A DNA stretch of 15,541 nt from Dermatophilaceae bacterium (GCA_013361975.1 JABFXB010000099.1:1-15541); one strand, 5' to 3'; shown: positions 1-8,015, numbered from the stretch's first letter. Numbers and translations are program-made. Notes: generated from the sequence alone by a model not told the origin.

Positions 1-939
1 CACGGGGCGCCCGACCTCGCCATCACGCAGATGCTCGTCGAGACCGTCTCGCTCGTCGTCTTCGTGCTGGCCCTGCGCCGGCTGCCGACGAAGTTCACCC
101 GCCACCCGCACTCGCCGTCCCGCACCTGGCGCATCGCCCTCGGTATCGCCGTCGGCGCCTCCGTCGGCCTCATCGTGCTGGTCGCGTCGGGCGGGCGCAC
201 GGCCGACCCGGTGTCGGTCGAGTTCCCCACGGAGGCCTACGCGTTCGGCCACGGCAAGAACATCGTCAACGTGACGCTCGTCGACATCCGTGCGTGGGAC
301 ACCCTCGGCGAGGTCTCGGTCCTGGTCGCGGCCGCGACCGGCATCGCGAGCCTCATCTTCGTGCGCACCCGCAACACCCGGCTGTCGCGGGCCACGGCCA
401 AGGCCCTGCCGTCGAGCAACCCGGCGCGGGGCACGTGGCTGCACGGCGGGCGCACCATGCGCAAGGAGAAGCGCTCGGTCATCTTCGAGGTCGTCACGCG
501 CCTCGTCTTCCACGTCATGCTCGCCGCGTCGCTCTTCCTGCTCTTCGCCGGGCACAACCAGCCCGGTGGTGGCTTCGCGGGCGGGCTCGTGGCCGGGCTC
601 GCGCTCGTGGTGCGCTACCTCGCGGGCGGCCGCTACGAGCTCGACGAGGCGGCGCCCTTCGACGCCGGCCTGCTCGTCGGGCTTGGGCTGCTCGTGGCCG
701 TGGGCTCGGCCCTCGCGCCGCTCGCCTTCGGCGGCACGATCCTCGAGACGACCGCCGTCGACTTCACGCTGCCGCCGTGGGGCGAGGTGCACCTCGTGAC
801 GTCCCTCTTCTTCGACATCGGCGTCTACCTCATCGTCGTCGGCATGATGCTCGACATCGTGCGCAGCCTCGGCACGGGCATCGACCGCCAGATCGCCGAC
901 GAGGAGTCCGAGCAGGAGCAGGAGGCGGCCCGCACGTGA
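1..939 (+). CDS. mnhA: Na+/H+ antiporter subunit A, C-terminal part with fused MnhB domain (5' truncated)
   Basis: This is the end of the large subunit of a Mrp-type Na+/H+ antiporter, a membrane complex exchanging cytoplasmic Na+ for external H+. The reading frame is open from the first base, so the gene starts outside the window; 312 residues are visible. It opens with GAPDLAITQMLVETV, the conserved MnhA C-terminal (DUF4040) motif, so the methionine at position 31 is internal and not a start. A second MnhA block, NVTLVDIRAWDTLGE, lies at visible residues 90-104. From about residue 158 the sequence is MnhB-like: GHNQPGGGFAGGLV at 184-197 and a last membrane segment around 266-284. MnhA and MnhB are thus one polypeptide, as is common in actinomycetes. 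The tail is acidic. The stop TGA (937-939) overlaps the GTG start of mnhC. Confidence 0.96.
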   Translation, partial: HGAPDLAITQMLVETVSLVVFVLALRRLPTKFTRHPHSPSRTWRIALGIAVGASVGLIVLVASGGRTADPVSVEFPTEAYAFGHGKNIVNVTLVDIRAWDTLGEVSVLVAAATGIASLIFVRTRNTRLSRATAKALPSSNPARGTWLHGGRTMRKEKRSVIFEVVTRLVFHVMLAASLFLLFAGHNQPGGGFAGGLVAGLALVVRYLAGGRYELDEAAPFDAGLLVGLGLLVAVGSALAPLAFGGTILETTAVDFTLPPWGEVHLVTSLFFDIGVYLIVVGMMLDIVRSLGTGIDRQIADEESEQEQEAART

Positions 940-1457
940 CCACCACCGCGCCCACCCTCATCGAGTCGACGCTCCAGCCCAACCTCACGCTGGTGCTCGT
1001 CACCGTGTTCCTCGTCGCCACCGGCACGGCCCTGGCGCTCGACCGCAGCCTCGTGCGCGTGCTGCTCGGCATGGTGCTCATCGGCAACGGCGTCGCCGTG
1101 CTCTACCTGGTCATCAGCGGGCGCGCGGGCCGGGCCCCGTTCGTCGACGAGGACCCCTCGGCGATCAGCGACCCGCTCCCCCAGGCGATGGTGCTCACCG
1201 CCATCGTCATCTCGCTGGCCACCATCGGCTTCCTGCTCGCCCTCTCCTACCGGCTCTGGCAGGTCTCGGGCACCGACGACGTGCCCGACGACGCCGAGGA
1301 CGCCCGCATCCAGCGGCTCGCGCTCGAGGACCAGACGTCGTCGACCTACGACCCGTCCGAGACGTCGACGACCACGTCCGACGAGCTGGCCGAAGAGGCC
1401 ACCGGGGTCGAGCAGTCGGACGCCGAGCCCCTCAGAACCGGGAGTGAGCCGAGATGA
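936..1457 (+). CDS. mnhC: Na+/H+ antiporter subunit C (NuoK-like)
   Basis: This 173-residue small membrane subunit of the Mrp antiporter is homologous to NuoK of complex I. Three membrane segments are visible at about residues 16-35, 40-61 and 83-106. The family motifs LGMVLIGNGVAVLYL (44-58) and DPLPQAMVLTAIVIS (79-93) are intact. The start is the GTG at 936, which overlaps the mnhA stop in GTGA; this is the only start that gives the usual short N-terminus. An acidic, Ser/Thr-rich tail from about 112 to 173 extends well past the last membrane segment; MnhC proteins are usually nearer 110-130 residues, so it is a lineage extension of unknown role. The gene overlaps mnhD by four bases, which implies translational coupling. 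Confidence 0.96.
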   Translation: MTTTAPTLIESTLQPNLTLVLVTVFLVATGTALALDRSLVRVLLGMVLIGNGVAVLYLVISGRAGRAPFVDEDPSAISDPLPQAMVLTAIVISLATIGFLLALSYRLWQVSGTDDVPDDAEDARIQRLALEDQTSSTYDPSETSTTTSDELAEEATGVEQSDAEPLRTGSEPR

Positions 1458-3073
1458 CCGACTTCCCGGTGCCGAACCTCGTGCCCCTGCCGGTGCTGCT
1501 GCCGCTGCTCGGCGCGGCCCTGACGCTCGCCTTCCGTCGCTCGCCGCGCCTGCAGCGCAGCGTCAGCATCGCCGTGCTCGCGGCGGTGGTCGCGGTCGCC
1601 GGGGTGCTCGTGTGGCAGACCGACGTGCGCGGCCCGCAGGTGCTGTGGCTGGGCGCGTGGCAGGAGCCGCTCGGCATCTCGCTCGTCGCCGACCGGCTCA
1701 GCGCCCTGATGCTGCTCGTCTCGGGCATCGTCACCCTCCTCGTGCTCGTCTTCGCCATCGGCCAGGGGCAGGCCGACAGCGACGAGGAGAACGAGAGCGA
1801 GACGCCGCTCACGATCTTCCACCCGACCTACCTCGTGCTCTCCGCGGGCGTCTCCAACGCGTTCCTCGCCGGCGACCTCTTCAACCTCTTCGTCGGCTTC
1901 GAGATCCTGCTCTTCAGCTCCTACGTCCTCATCACCGTCGGTGGCGCGGCCTCCCGCATCCACGCCGGCACGACGTACGTCGTCGTCAGCCTGCTCAGCT
2001 CGGCGCTCTTCCTCGTCGGCATCGCGGCCGTGTATGCCGCGACGGGCACCGTCAACCTGGCCCAGCTCTCCCTCCGCATCGGCGACCTCGCGCCCGGCGT
2101 CGCGCTCGTGCTCCAGCTCTGCCTGCTCACGGCCTTCGCCATCAAGGCGGCGATCTTCCCGATGTCGGCCTGGCTCCCCGACAGCTACCCCACGGCCCCG
2201 GCACCCGTCACCGCCGTGTTCGCGGGCCTGCTCACCAAGGTCGGCGTCTACGCGATCATCCGGGTGCAGACGCTGCTCTTCCCCGACTCGCCCCTGCAGG
2301 GGCTGCTCATGTGGGCCGCCCTGCTGACGATGGTCATCGGCATCCTCGGCGCGGTGTCGCAGTCGGGCCTGAAGAGGATCCTCTCGTTCACGCTCGTGAG
2401 CCACATCGGCTACATGATCTTCGGCATCGCCCTCGCCACCCCCCACGGCACGGCCGGCGCGATCTTCTACGTCGCCCACCACATCACGATCCAGACGGCG
2501 CTCTTCCTCATCACCGGCCTCGTCGAGCGGCTCGGCGGCACCACCTCGCTCGACCGGCTCGGTGGGCTTGCAGTGGCATCGCCTGTGCTGGCCGTCCTCT
2601 TCTTCGTGTCGGCGATGAACCTCTCCGGCATCCCGCCCATGTCGGGGTTCCTCGCGAAGATCGGGCTGCTGCACGCCGGCATCGAGGTCGGCACCCCGCT
2701 CGCCTGGCTGCTCGTCGTCGGCGGCATCGTCACGAGCCTGCTCACCCTCTATGCCCTCGCGAAGGTGTGGAGCCAGGCGTTCTGGCGCACGCTGGCCGAC
2801 GCTCCGTACGCGACCGAGGCCGCCGCAGGCCTGCGGGCCGGCACTCTCGACGTCGAGCCGGCCACCGACCCGGCCACCGCCGTCGTCGTCGACACCGAGC
2901 CGCGCACGCTGCCGCGCACGATGCTCGGCGCCACCGCCGCGATGACGGCCGTCGGCCTCGCCATCACCCTCGTCGCCGGCCCGCTCTTCGCCTACACCCA
3001 GCGCGCGGCGAGCGACCTCGCGGCACGAGACCCGTACGTCACCACGGTCCTCCTCCAGGAGGTGCGGCGATGA
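1454..3073 (+). CDS. mnhD: Na+/H+ antiporter subunit D (NuoN/NuoM-like)
   Basis: This 539-residue polytopic subunit belongs to the proton-translocating NuoL/M/N family and is a core part of the Mrp antiporter membrane domain. Family hallmarks are visible. A glutamate in the fifth helix region lies within GDLFNLFVGFEILLFSSYVL (E150). A lysine-bearing segment follows, KAAIFPMSAWLPDSYPTAPA (K231 to about 250), and then FAGLLTKVGVYAIIR with K262. The block GLKRILSFTLVSHIGYM lies further on. The ATG at 1454 overlaps the mnhC stop in ATGA and has a GGGAG ribosome-binding sequence just upstream (1440-1444). A hydrophilic stretch before the final helix (about residues 450-485) looks variable. The length is slightly above the usual ~500 residues. 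The start ATG of mnhE overlaps its stop. Confidence 0.97.
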   Translation: MTDFPVPNLVPLPVLLPLLGAALTLAFRRSPRLQRSVSIAVLAAVVAVAGVLVWQTDVRGPQVLWLGAWQEPLGISLVADRLSALMLLVSGIVTLLVLVFAIGQGQADSDEENESETPLTIFHPTYLVLSAGVSNAFLAGDLFNLFVGFEILLFSSYVLITVGGAASRIHAGTTYVVVSLLSSALFLVGIAAVYAATGTVNLAQLSLRIGDLAPGVALVLQLCLLTAFAIKAAIFPMSAWLPDSYPTAPAPVTAVFAGLLTKVGVYAIIRVQTLLFPDSPLQGLLMWAALLTMVIGILGAVSQSGLKRILSFTLVSHIGYMIFGIALATPHGTAGAIFYVAHHITIQTALFLITGLVERLGGTTSLDRLGGLAVASPVLAVLFFVSAMNLSGIPPMSGFLAKIGLLHAGIEVGTPLAWLLVVGGIVTSLLTLYALAKVWSQAFWRTLADAPYATEAAAGLRAGTLDVEPATDPATAVVVDTEPRTLPRTMLGATAAMTAVGLAITLVAGPLFAYTQRAASDLAARDPYVTTVLLQEVRR

Positions 3074-3729
3074 GCGCGACCACTCGACCGCCCCTGCCGC
3101 CGCCTGCCCAGCCGCCCGAGCCCGACGCGCCCCGCCGTCGGCGCCGCGGGCTGCAGCCCCGCGCGGTGGCCACCATCGCCCTCGTCTGGGTGCTGCTGTG
3201 GGACCGCGTCACGTGGGGCAACCTCGTCAACGGCATCCTCGTCGGGCTCGTCGTCACCTACGCGTTCCCGTTGCCGTCCATCGAGTTCCAGGGCCGGCTG
3301 CGGCCGCACCGCCTGGCCTGGCTCATCGTGCGCTTCGTCGCCGACCTCGTCGTCGCGTCCTGGCAGGTCATGCTCCTGGCCTTCGGCAACCACCGCCCGC
3401 GCAACGCCGTGATCGAGGTGCAGCTGCGCTCCCGCTCCGACTTCTACCTCACGATCACCGCCGAGCTCGTGGCGCTCGTGCCCGGCTCCGTCGTCGTCGA
3501 CGCGCGCCGGTCGACCTCGGTGCTCTACCTGCACCTGCTCGACGTCCACGACGAGGCCGGCATCGCGGCCCAGCGCGCCCACGTGCTCGAGGTCGAGCGC
3601 CGCGTCGTGCGCACCTTCGGCTCACGCGAGGAGATCGAGGCAGTGGAGGGCACCCGCGCACCCGCACCAGCCGCCACCCGACCCGACGGCCGACCCGACG
3701 AGCGTCCCGACGAGGAGGAACAGCCATGA
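3070..3729 (+). CDS. mnhE: Na+/H+ antiporter subunit E
   Basis: This 219-residue subunit matches the MnhE/MrpE family. After a Pro/Arg-rich cytoplasmic N-terminus (1-30) come membrane segments at about 31-44, 51-69 and 83-104. The conserved cytoplasmic domain then contains SDFYLTITAELVALVPGSVVVD (123-144) and STSVLYLHLLDV (148-159). The start is well defined: the ATG overlaps the mnhD stop (ATGA), and AGGAGGTG at 3057-3064 is a near-perfect Shine-Dalgarno sequence. The family is usually about 160 residues; here both the proline-rich head and a charged Pro/Asp/Glu tail (about 195-219) are additions. MrpE is needed for full antiport in other bacteria, but its exact role is not settled. Confidence 0.96.
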   Translation: MSATTRPPLPPPAQPPEPDAPRRRRRGLQPRAVATIALVWVLLWDRVTWGNLVNGILVGLVVTYAFPLPSIEFQGRLRPHRLAWLIVRFVADLVVASWQVMLLAFGNHRPRNAVIEVQLRSRSDFYLTITAELVALVPGSVVVDARRSTSVLYLHLLDVHDEAGIAAQRAHVLEVERRVVRTFGSREEIEAVEGTRAPAPAATRPDGRPDERPDEEEQP

Positions 3730-4025
3730 CGATCGTGCTCGCACTCTCCCTGGCGATGCTCGGCGGGGCGGCCGCCCTGGTGCTGGTGCGGCTGTTCCAC
3801 GGCCCGAGCAACCTCGACCGCATCATCGCGGCCGAGATCCTGCTCGTCATCGTCGTGGCGGGTGTCGCCATCGAGTCGGCGCGCCAGGGCACCTCGACCT
3901 ACCTGCCCCTGCTCATGGTGCTCGGGCTCGTCAGCTTCGTCGGCGGCGTCGCCGTGACCCGCTTCATGTCGCGCGACTCCGACGAGCCGACCGACGTCCG
4001 ACGCGAGACGAGGCAGCAGCCATGA
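3726..4025 (+). CDS. mnhF: Na+/H+ antiporter subunit F
   Basis: This 99-residue membrane subunit of the MnhF/MrpF family has three predicted helices at about residues 2-22, 33-50 and 59-78. The signature region GPSNLDRIIAAEILLVIVV (26-44) is typical; the aspartate in NLDR is conserved in the family. The ATG overlaps the mnhE stop in ATGA and is preceded by AGGAGGA at 3713-3719. A short charged tail follows the last helix. It sits between E and G as in other Mrp operons. Confidence 0.95.
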   Translation: MTIVLALSLAMLGGAAALVLVRLFHGPSNLDRIIAAEILLVIVVAGVAIESARQGTSTYLPLLMVLGLVSFVGGVAVTRFMSRDSDEPTDVRRETRQQP

Positions 4026-4387
4026 CGTGGACCGACGTGCTCGACGCCGCCGGCGGCGTGTGCCTGCTCCTCGGCTCGTTCCTCTGCCTGGCGGGGGCGG
4101 TCGGGTTGCTCCGCTTCCCCGACACGCTCTCCCGGCTGCACGCGGCCACGAAGCCGCAGACGCTCGGGCTCATCCTCATCCTCGCCGGGCTCGCGCTGAC
4201 GCTGCGCACCTGGGCGGCCCTGACCACCCTGGTGCTCCTCGCCGCGACCCAGTTCTTCACGTCTCCGGTGTCGGCGCACCTCGTCGGGCGCGCGGCCTAC
4301 CGCAACCGCCGCGTCGACTCGGGCACCCTCGAGGTCGACGAGCTCTCCGACGCGCTCGAGCGCTCGGGGTGGGACCCCACGCACTGA
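4022..4387 (+). CDS. mnhG: Na+/H+ antiporter subunit G
   Basis: This 121-residue last subunit of the Mrp complex belongs to the MnhG family. Three membrane segments lie at about residues 9-29, 47-60 and 64-83. The family block LLRFPDTLSRLHAATKPQTL (29-48) is intact and diagnostic. The ATG overlaps the mnhF stop in ATGA, so all five junctions of the visible operon have the same four-base overlap. No convincing terminator follows; the only inverted repeat nearby is a 4-bp stem around 4421-4433. Confidence 0.95.
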   Translation: MTWTDVLDAAGGVCLLLGSFLCLAGAVGLLRFPDTLSRLHAATKPQTLGLILILAGLALTLRTWAALTTLVLLAATQFFTSPVSAHLVGRAAYRNRRVDSGTLEVDELSDALERSGWDPTH

Positions 4388-4412
4388 CGCCACCGTCCAC
4401 GCCGGCCAGCGG

Positions 4413-4422
4413 GACGGCATAC
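4413..4422 (-). repeat. Iterated 10-mer GTATGCCGTC, intergenic copy
   Basis: This is one of eight exact copies in the window (either strand) of a non-palindromic 10-mer. It lies in the gap between mnhG and the ABC operon promoter and reads GACGGCATAC on the + strand. The other copies are at 4578, 4803, 5226, 10979, 12091, 15122 and 15147; the 8-base core alone is also at 2032 and 7964. Confidence 0.6.
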
Positions 4423-4433
4423 CCCCTGCGGGT

Positions 4434-4470
4434 TTGACCTCAACTCCGCTTCAACTCCTACGGTCGGGCC
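4434..4470 (+). promoter_or_regulatory. Candidate leaderless promoter of the ABC exporter operon
   Basis: TTGACC (4434-4439) resembles a -35 box and TACGGT (4459-4464) fits the actinomycete TAnnnT -10 pattern. The spacer is 19 bp, longer than the usual 17-18. A transcription start seven bases after the -10 falls exactly on the GTG at 4471, predicting a leaderless message. This supports GTG 4471 as the start, since no ribosome-binding site precedes it. This is inferred from pattern only. Confidence 0.5.
4440..4458 (+). repeat. Direct repeat TCAACTCC inside the promoter spacer, possible operator
   Basis: TCAACTCC occurs at 4440-4447 and 4451-4458, one 11-bp helical turn apart, filling the space between the -35 and -10 boxes. 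Two direct half-sites on the same DNA face in a 19-bp spacer could bind a regulator. The repeats are seen directly; the regulatory role is inferred, and no regulator gene is present in the window. Confidence 0.4.
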
Positions 4471-6240
4471 GTGACCCCGACGGAAAATGGCGTGAGAGAC
4501 GTTGTCGCCGAACGTAAAATGAACCAAGTGATCTCGCTGCCGCTCGCCGACCCCGGCACGCCCGTCATCTCCAGCCCGACGGCATACCTGCGCTGGGTGG
4601 GCAAGGGCCAGTGGCGCACCCTCGTCGTCGCGATCTGCTTCGGCATCGTGTGGCTCGTCAGCCAGGCGCTCTTCCCCGCGGCCATGGGCAAGGCGATCGA
4701 CGAGGGCATCATCGGCGGCGACACGCGCTCGCTGCTCCGGTGGTGCGCCATCCTCGTCGGCCTTGTCACCGTGAGCGCGTTCTCGGGCGTGCTGCGCCAC
4801 CGGTATGCCGTCGTCAACTGGATGCAGGGCGCGTTCCGTTCCGCCCAGCTCGTCGGACACAAGGCCGCCGACACCGGTGAGGCGCTGACCCGCGCGATCC
4901 CGACCGGCGACGTCGTCGCGACGGTCAGCTCCGACTCGATGCGCATCGGCGGGCTCTACGACATGCTCGCCCGCTTCGCCGGCTCGGTCGTGTCCTACGT
5001 CGTCGTCGCGCTCATCCTCATCAAGGCCTCGACGCCGCTCGGGCTCGTCGTGCTCGTCGGCGTCCCCGTCCTCGTCGGCTGCCTCACCTTCATCGTGCGG
5101 CCGCTCCAGGCCCGGCAGCTCGCCCAGCGCGAGGAGTCCGGCAAGCTCATCGGCCTCGGCGCCGACACCGTCGCGGGCCTGCGCGTGCTGCGCGGCATCG
5201 GCGGCGAGCAGACGTTCCTGAGCAGGTATGCCGTCCAGTCGCAGTCCGTGCGCGAGGTCGGCAACCGGGTCGCCGGCTACCAGGCGGCCCTCGACGCCGC
5301 GCAGGTCCTGCTGCCCGGGCTCTTCGTCCTCGTCGTCGTGTGGCTCGGGGCGCGCTTCGCCATCGACGGTCAGATCACGGCCGGCCAGCTCGTCGCCTTC
5401 TACGGCTACACCGCGTTCCTCGTCATCCCCCTGCGCAACGCGACGGAGATGGTCGACCGCGCGACCCGTGCCCACATCGGTGCGCGCAAGCTGACCGGGG
5501 TGCTCGCGGTGCAGCCCGACCAGGTGGAGGCCGCCTCGACGCAGCCGCTGCCCGCCGGCCCGGCGCGGCTGCACGACCCCGTCAGCCAGGTGACCATCGA
5601 GCCGGGGCAGTTCACCGCCGTCGTGTCGGCGCGCCCCGAGGACTCGGCCGCGCTCGCCGACCGGCTCGGTCGCTTCGGCGCCAACGAGACGGACGTGCGT
5701 CTCGACGGCACCCGGCTGGCCGACGCGCCGCTCGCCGACGTGCGACGACGGATCGTCGTGTCGGAGAACGAGCCCCGCCTCTTCACCGGCACGCTGCGCG
5801 ACGAGCTCGACCCGTGGGGCGAGCACGACGACGCGACGATCCTCGAGGCTCTGTCGGTCGCGAGCGGCGACGACGTGCTCGAGGCGCTGCCCGCCGGCCT
5901 CGACAACGAGGTCGAGGAGCGCGGCCGCGCCTTCTCCGGCGGCCAGCGGCAGCGGCTGGCCCTGACCCGGGCGCTGCTCACCGGGGCCGAGACCCTCGTG
6001 CTCGTCGAGCCGACGAGCGCCGTCGACGCGCACACCGAGGCACGCATCGCCGGTCGCCTCACCGCCGCCCGGCGCGGCCGCACCACCGTCGTGATGTCGG
6101 CCAGCCCGCTGCTGCTCGACCAGGCCGACCACGTCGTCTTCCTGCGCGACGGCAAGGTCGCCGCAGCAGGACCGCACGACCGGCTCATGACCGAGCACCC
6201 CGACTACCGACGCACCGTCGTCCGAGGAGAGGAGGACTGA
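4471..6240 (+). CDS. ABC exporter half-transporter with degenerate ATP-binding domain
   Basis: This 589-residue permease fused to an ATPase (type IV exporter fold) is the first of a pair. Six membrane segments lie at roughly 51-70, 92-106, 170-187, 190-208, 278-297 and 305-320. In the ATPase domain most catalytic elements are gone. The Walker A position reads SARPEDSA (386-393) with no GKS/T. The Q-loop glutamine aligns with Asn433. The Walker B aspartate is Val512, although Glu513 remains. The H-loop histidine aligns with Ala544. In contrast the signature FSGGQRQ (488-494) is perfect. This subunit therefore probably cannot hydrolyse ATP itself but completes the active site of its partner, encoded by the overlapping next gene. 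GTG 4471 is chosen from the leaderless promoter; ATG 4519 is an alternative. The substrate is unknown. Confidence 0.93.
   Translation: MTPTENGVRDVVAERKMNQVISLPLADPGTPVISSPTAYLRWVGKGQWRTLVVAICFGIVWLVSQALFPAAMGKAIDEGIIGGDTRSLLRWCAILVGLVTVSAFSGVLRHRYAVVNWMQGAFRSAQLVGHKAADTGEALTRAIPTGDVVATVSSDSMRIGGLYDMLARFAGSVVSYVVVALILIKASTPLGLVVLVGVPVLVGCLTFIVRPLQARQLAQREESGKLIGLGADTVAGLRVLRGIGGEQTFLSRYAVQSQSVREVGNRVAGYQAALDAAQVLLPGLFVLVVVWLGARFAIDGQITAGQLVAFYGYTAFLVIPLRNATEMVDRATRAHIGARKLTGVLAVQPDQVEAASTQPLPAGPARLHDPVSQVTIEPGQFTAVVSARPEDSAALADRLGRFGANETDVRLDGTRLADAPLADVRRRIVVSENEPRLFTGTLRDELDPWGEHDDATILEALSVASGDDVLEALPAGLDNEVEERGRAFSGGQRQRLALTRALLTGAETLVLVEPTSAVDAHTEARIAGRLTAARRGRTTVVMSASPLLLDQADHVVFLRDGKVAAAGPHDRLMTEHPDYRRTVVRGEED
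4578..4587 (-). repeat. Iterated 10-mer GTATGCCGTC inside the first ABC gene, antisense copy
   Basis: It reads GACGGCATAC in the coding strand and encodes Thr-Ala-Tyr with the rare alanine codon GCA, so the motif is kept although it is antisense to the gene. Confidence 0.55.
4803..4812 (+). repeat. Iterated 10-mer GTATGCCGTC inside the first ABC gene
   Basis: It encodes Tyr-Ala-Val within RYAVV using the rare tyrosine codon TAT; nearly all other tyrosines in the window use TAC. Confidence 0.55.
5226..5235 (+). repeat. Iterated 10-mer GTATGCCGTC inside the first ABC gene, third copy in this gene
   Basis: It encodes Tyr-Ala-Val within SRYAVQ with the rare codon TAT. Four copies fall between 4413 and 5235, the densest stretch in the window. 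Confidence 0.55.
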
Positions 6241-8015
6241 TGTCGCCGACACCAGCGCCGTCCACGCGCACGCTTCCCGTCGCCGACACCGCGTCGGTGC
6301 GGGCCCACACCCGCGGCCTGGTCCGCCGTCACCGTGCGAGCCTCGCCAAGGTCGTGGGGCTGCACGCCGTCGCGGCCGTCGCCGGCCTCGTGGCGCCCCG
6401 CGTCATCGGCCTGCTCGTCGACGAGATCAGCCACGGCCGCTCGCTCGACGTCGTCAACTCGCTCGCGCTGTGGATCGCCGGGGCGGTCGTCGTGCAGACG
6501 GTCGTCACCTGGTTCGCCCGGCGCGCGTCGTTCGTCATGGGCGAGACGGTGTTCGCCGAGCTGCGCGAGCAGTTCATGGGCCGTGTCGTCGAGCTGCCCC
6601 TGTCGACAGTCGAGCGCGCCGGCACCGGCGACCTCGTCTCCCGCACGACCAACGACGTCGAGGCGCTCTCGCACGTCATCCGCTTCGGTGTGCCCGCCAT
6701 CTTCGTCGGCGCCGTCACGACGGCCATCACCCTCGTGGCCGCGTTCGTCACCGGTTGGCAGGTGGCCCTCGCCGTCCTCGTCGGCGTGCCGATCCTCGTG
6801 CTGTCGACGCGCCGCTACCTGCGCCTGGCCCCGGACGGCTACCTTCGCGAGCGGGCGACCTACGCCGTGCTCAACGGGGTGGTCACCGAGTCGGCCGACG
6901 GCGGCCGCACCGTCGACGCGCTCGGGCTGCGTGGCCGGCGTCGGCGCCGCATGGACGACGCGCTGCGCGACTGCTACGACGCCGAGCTCTACACGCTGGG
7001 CCTGCGGATGCGCTGGTTCCCGTCGGTCGAGTTCGCGTTCTTCGCGCCGGTAGCCGCCACCCTGCTCTGGGGCGGCTGGCTCATCTCGAAGGACCTCGCG
7101 ACGGCCGGCACCGTCACCGCGGTCGCGCTCTACGTGCAGCAGATGGCGGGCCCGCTCGACGAGCTCATCTCGTGGCTCGACGAGATCCAGGTCGGGGCGA
7201 CGTCGCTCGCCCGTGTCATCGGCATCGCCGACGTGCCGCCCGACCGGTCCGCGACCGGTGAGTCGCCGGCCGACGACCGCATCGAGGTCGGCGACGTCCA
7301 CTACGCGTACCGCGCCGGCCGCGACGTGCTGCGCGGCGTCTCGCTCGACCTGCAGCCCGGCGAGCGGCTCGCCATCGTCGGGCCCTCGGGTGCCGGCAAG
7401 TCGACGCTGGGCCGGCTCATGGCCGGCATCGACGGCCCGCGCGAAGGACGGGTCGACGTCGGCGGGGTGCGCCTCGTCGACCTCGAGCTCGCCCAGCTGC
7501 GCGGGCAGGTGGCGCTGGTGACGCAGGAGCACCACGTGTTCGTCGGGTCGCTCGATGACAACCTGCGTCTCGCCCGGCCTTCGGCGAGCCGTGAGCAGCT
7601 CCTCGAGGCACTCGAGGCGGTCGACGCCAGCGACTGGGCCCTCGGGCTGCCCGACGGCCTCGACACCGTCGTCGGCTCCGGCGGCCACCGGCTGTCCGAG
7701 CCGCAGGCGCAGCAGCTCGCGCTCGCACGGCTCGTGCTCGCCGACCCGCACACCCTGGTGCTCGACGAGGCGACGTCACTGCTCGACCCACGGGCCGCCC
7801 GTCACCTCGAGCGGTCGCTCGCCGCCGTCGTCGAGGGACGCACCGTCGTGGCCATCGCACACCGGCTCATGACCGCCCACGACGCCGACCGGGTCTGCGT
7901 GGTGGAGGACGGCCGCATCAGCGAGATCGGCTCGCACGAGCAGCTGCTCGGCGCCGACGGGGCGTATGCCGCGTTGTGGCGGTCGTGGCGCGACGAGCCC
8001 CAGCCGGCCGTCTGA
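6240..8015 (+). CDS. ABC exporter half-transporter, catalytic partner with degenerate signature motif
   Basis: This 591-residue second half of the exporter has its permease in about residues 35-330 and its ATPase from about 345. Nucleotide-site residues are complete: Walker A GPSGAGKST (381-389), Q-loop Q429, Walker B LVLDE (506-510) and H-loop H541. Its signature, however, reads LSEPQAQ (485-491) instead of LSGGQ. Paired with the previous protein this gives one fully consensus site (this Walker A/B plus the partner's SGGQ) and one fully dead site. Such asymmetry is known from heterodimeric exporters such as TM287/288 and TAP, though here the degeneration is more extensive. The ATG at 6240 shares its A with the previous stop (TGATG), so the two are translationally coupled. 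The substrate cannot be told; drugs, lipids or peptides are typical. Confidence 0.95.
   Translation: MSPTPAPSTRTLPVADTASVRAHTRGLVRRHRASLAKVVGLHAVAAVAGLVAPRVIGLLVDEISHGRSLDVVNSLALWIAGAVVVQTVVTWFARRASFVMGETVFAELREQFMGRVVELPLSTVERAGTGDLVSRTTNDVEALSHVIRFGVPAIFVGAVTTAITLVAAFVTGWQVALAVLVGVPILVLSTRRYLRLAPDGYLRERATYAVLNGVVTESADGGRTVDALGLRGRRRRRMDDALRDCYDAELYTLGLRMRWFPSVEFAFFAPVAATLLWGGWLISKDLATAGTVTAVALYVQQMAGPLDELISWLDEIQVGATSLARVIGIADVPPDRSATGESPADDRIEVGDVHYAYRAGRDVLRGVSLDLQPGERLAIVGPSGAGKSTLGRLMAGIDGPREGRVDVGGVRLVDLELAQLRGQVALVTQEHHVFVGSLDDNLRLARPSASREQLLEALEAVDASDWALGLPDGLDTVVGSGGHRLSEPQAQQLALARLVLADPHTLVLDEATSLLDPRAARHLERSLAAVVEGRTVVAIAHRLMTAHDADRVCVVEDGRISEIGSHEQLLGADGAYAALWRSWRDEPQPAV

Noticed and set aside
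31..33. ATG at 31 as a gene start
   Set aside because: The frame is open from base 1 and the upstream residues GAPDLAITQ are part of the conserved MnhA motif, so this methionine is internal.
1346..2674. Long open frame of 442 codons on the minus strand opposite mnhD
   Set aside because: It is an artefact of high GC: it encodes a low-complexity Arg/Glu/Asp/His-rich sequence and lies fully opposite a well-recognised gene.
4421..4433. Terminator after mnhG
   Set aside because: The only stem is 4 bp (ACCC/GGGT) with a short T run, too weak to call.
4297..6252. Minus-strand open frame of 651 codons opposite the first ABC gene
   Set aside because: It has a biased composition with no recognisable domain, and the plus strand encodes a clear ABC protein with codon use like its neighbours.
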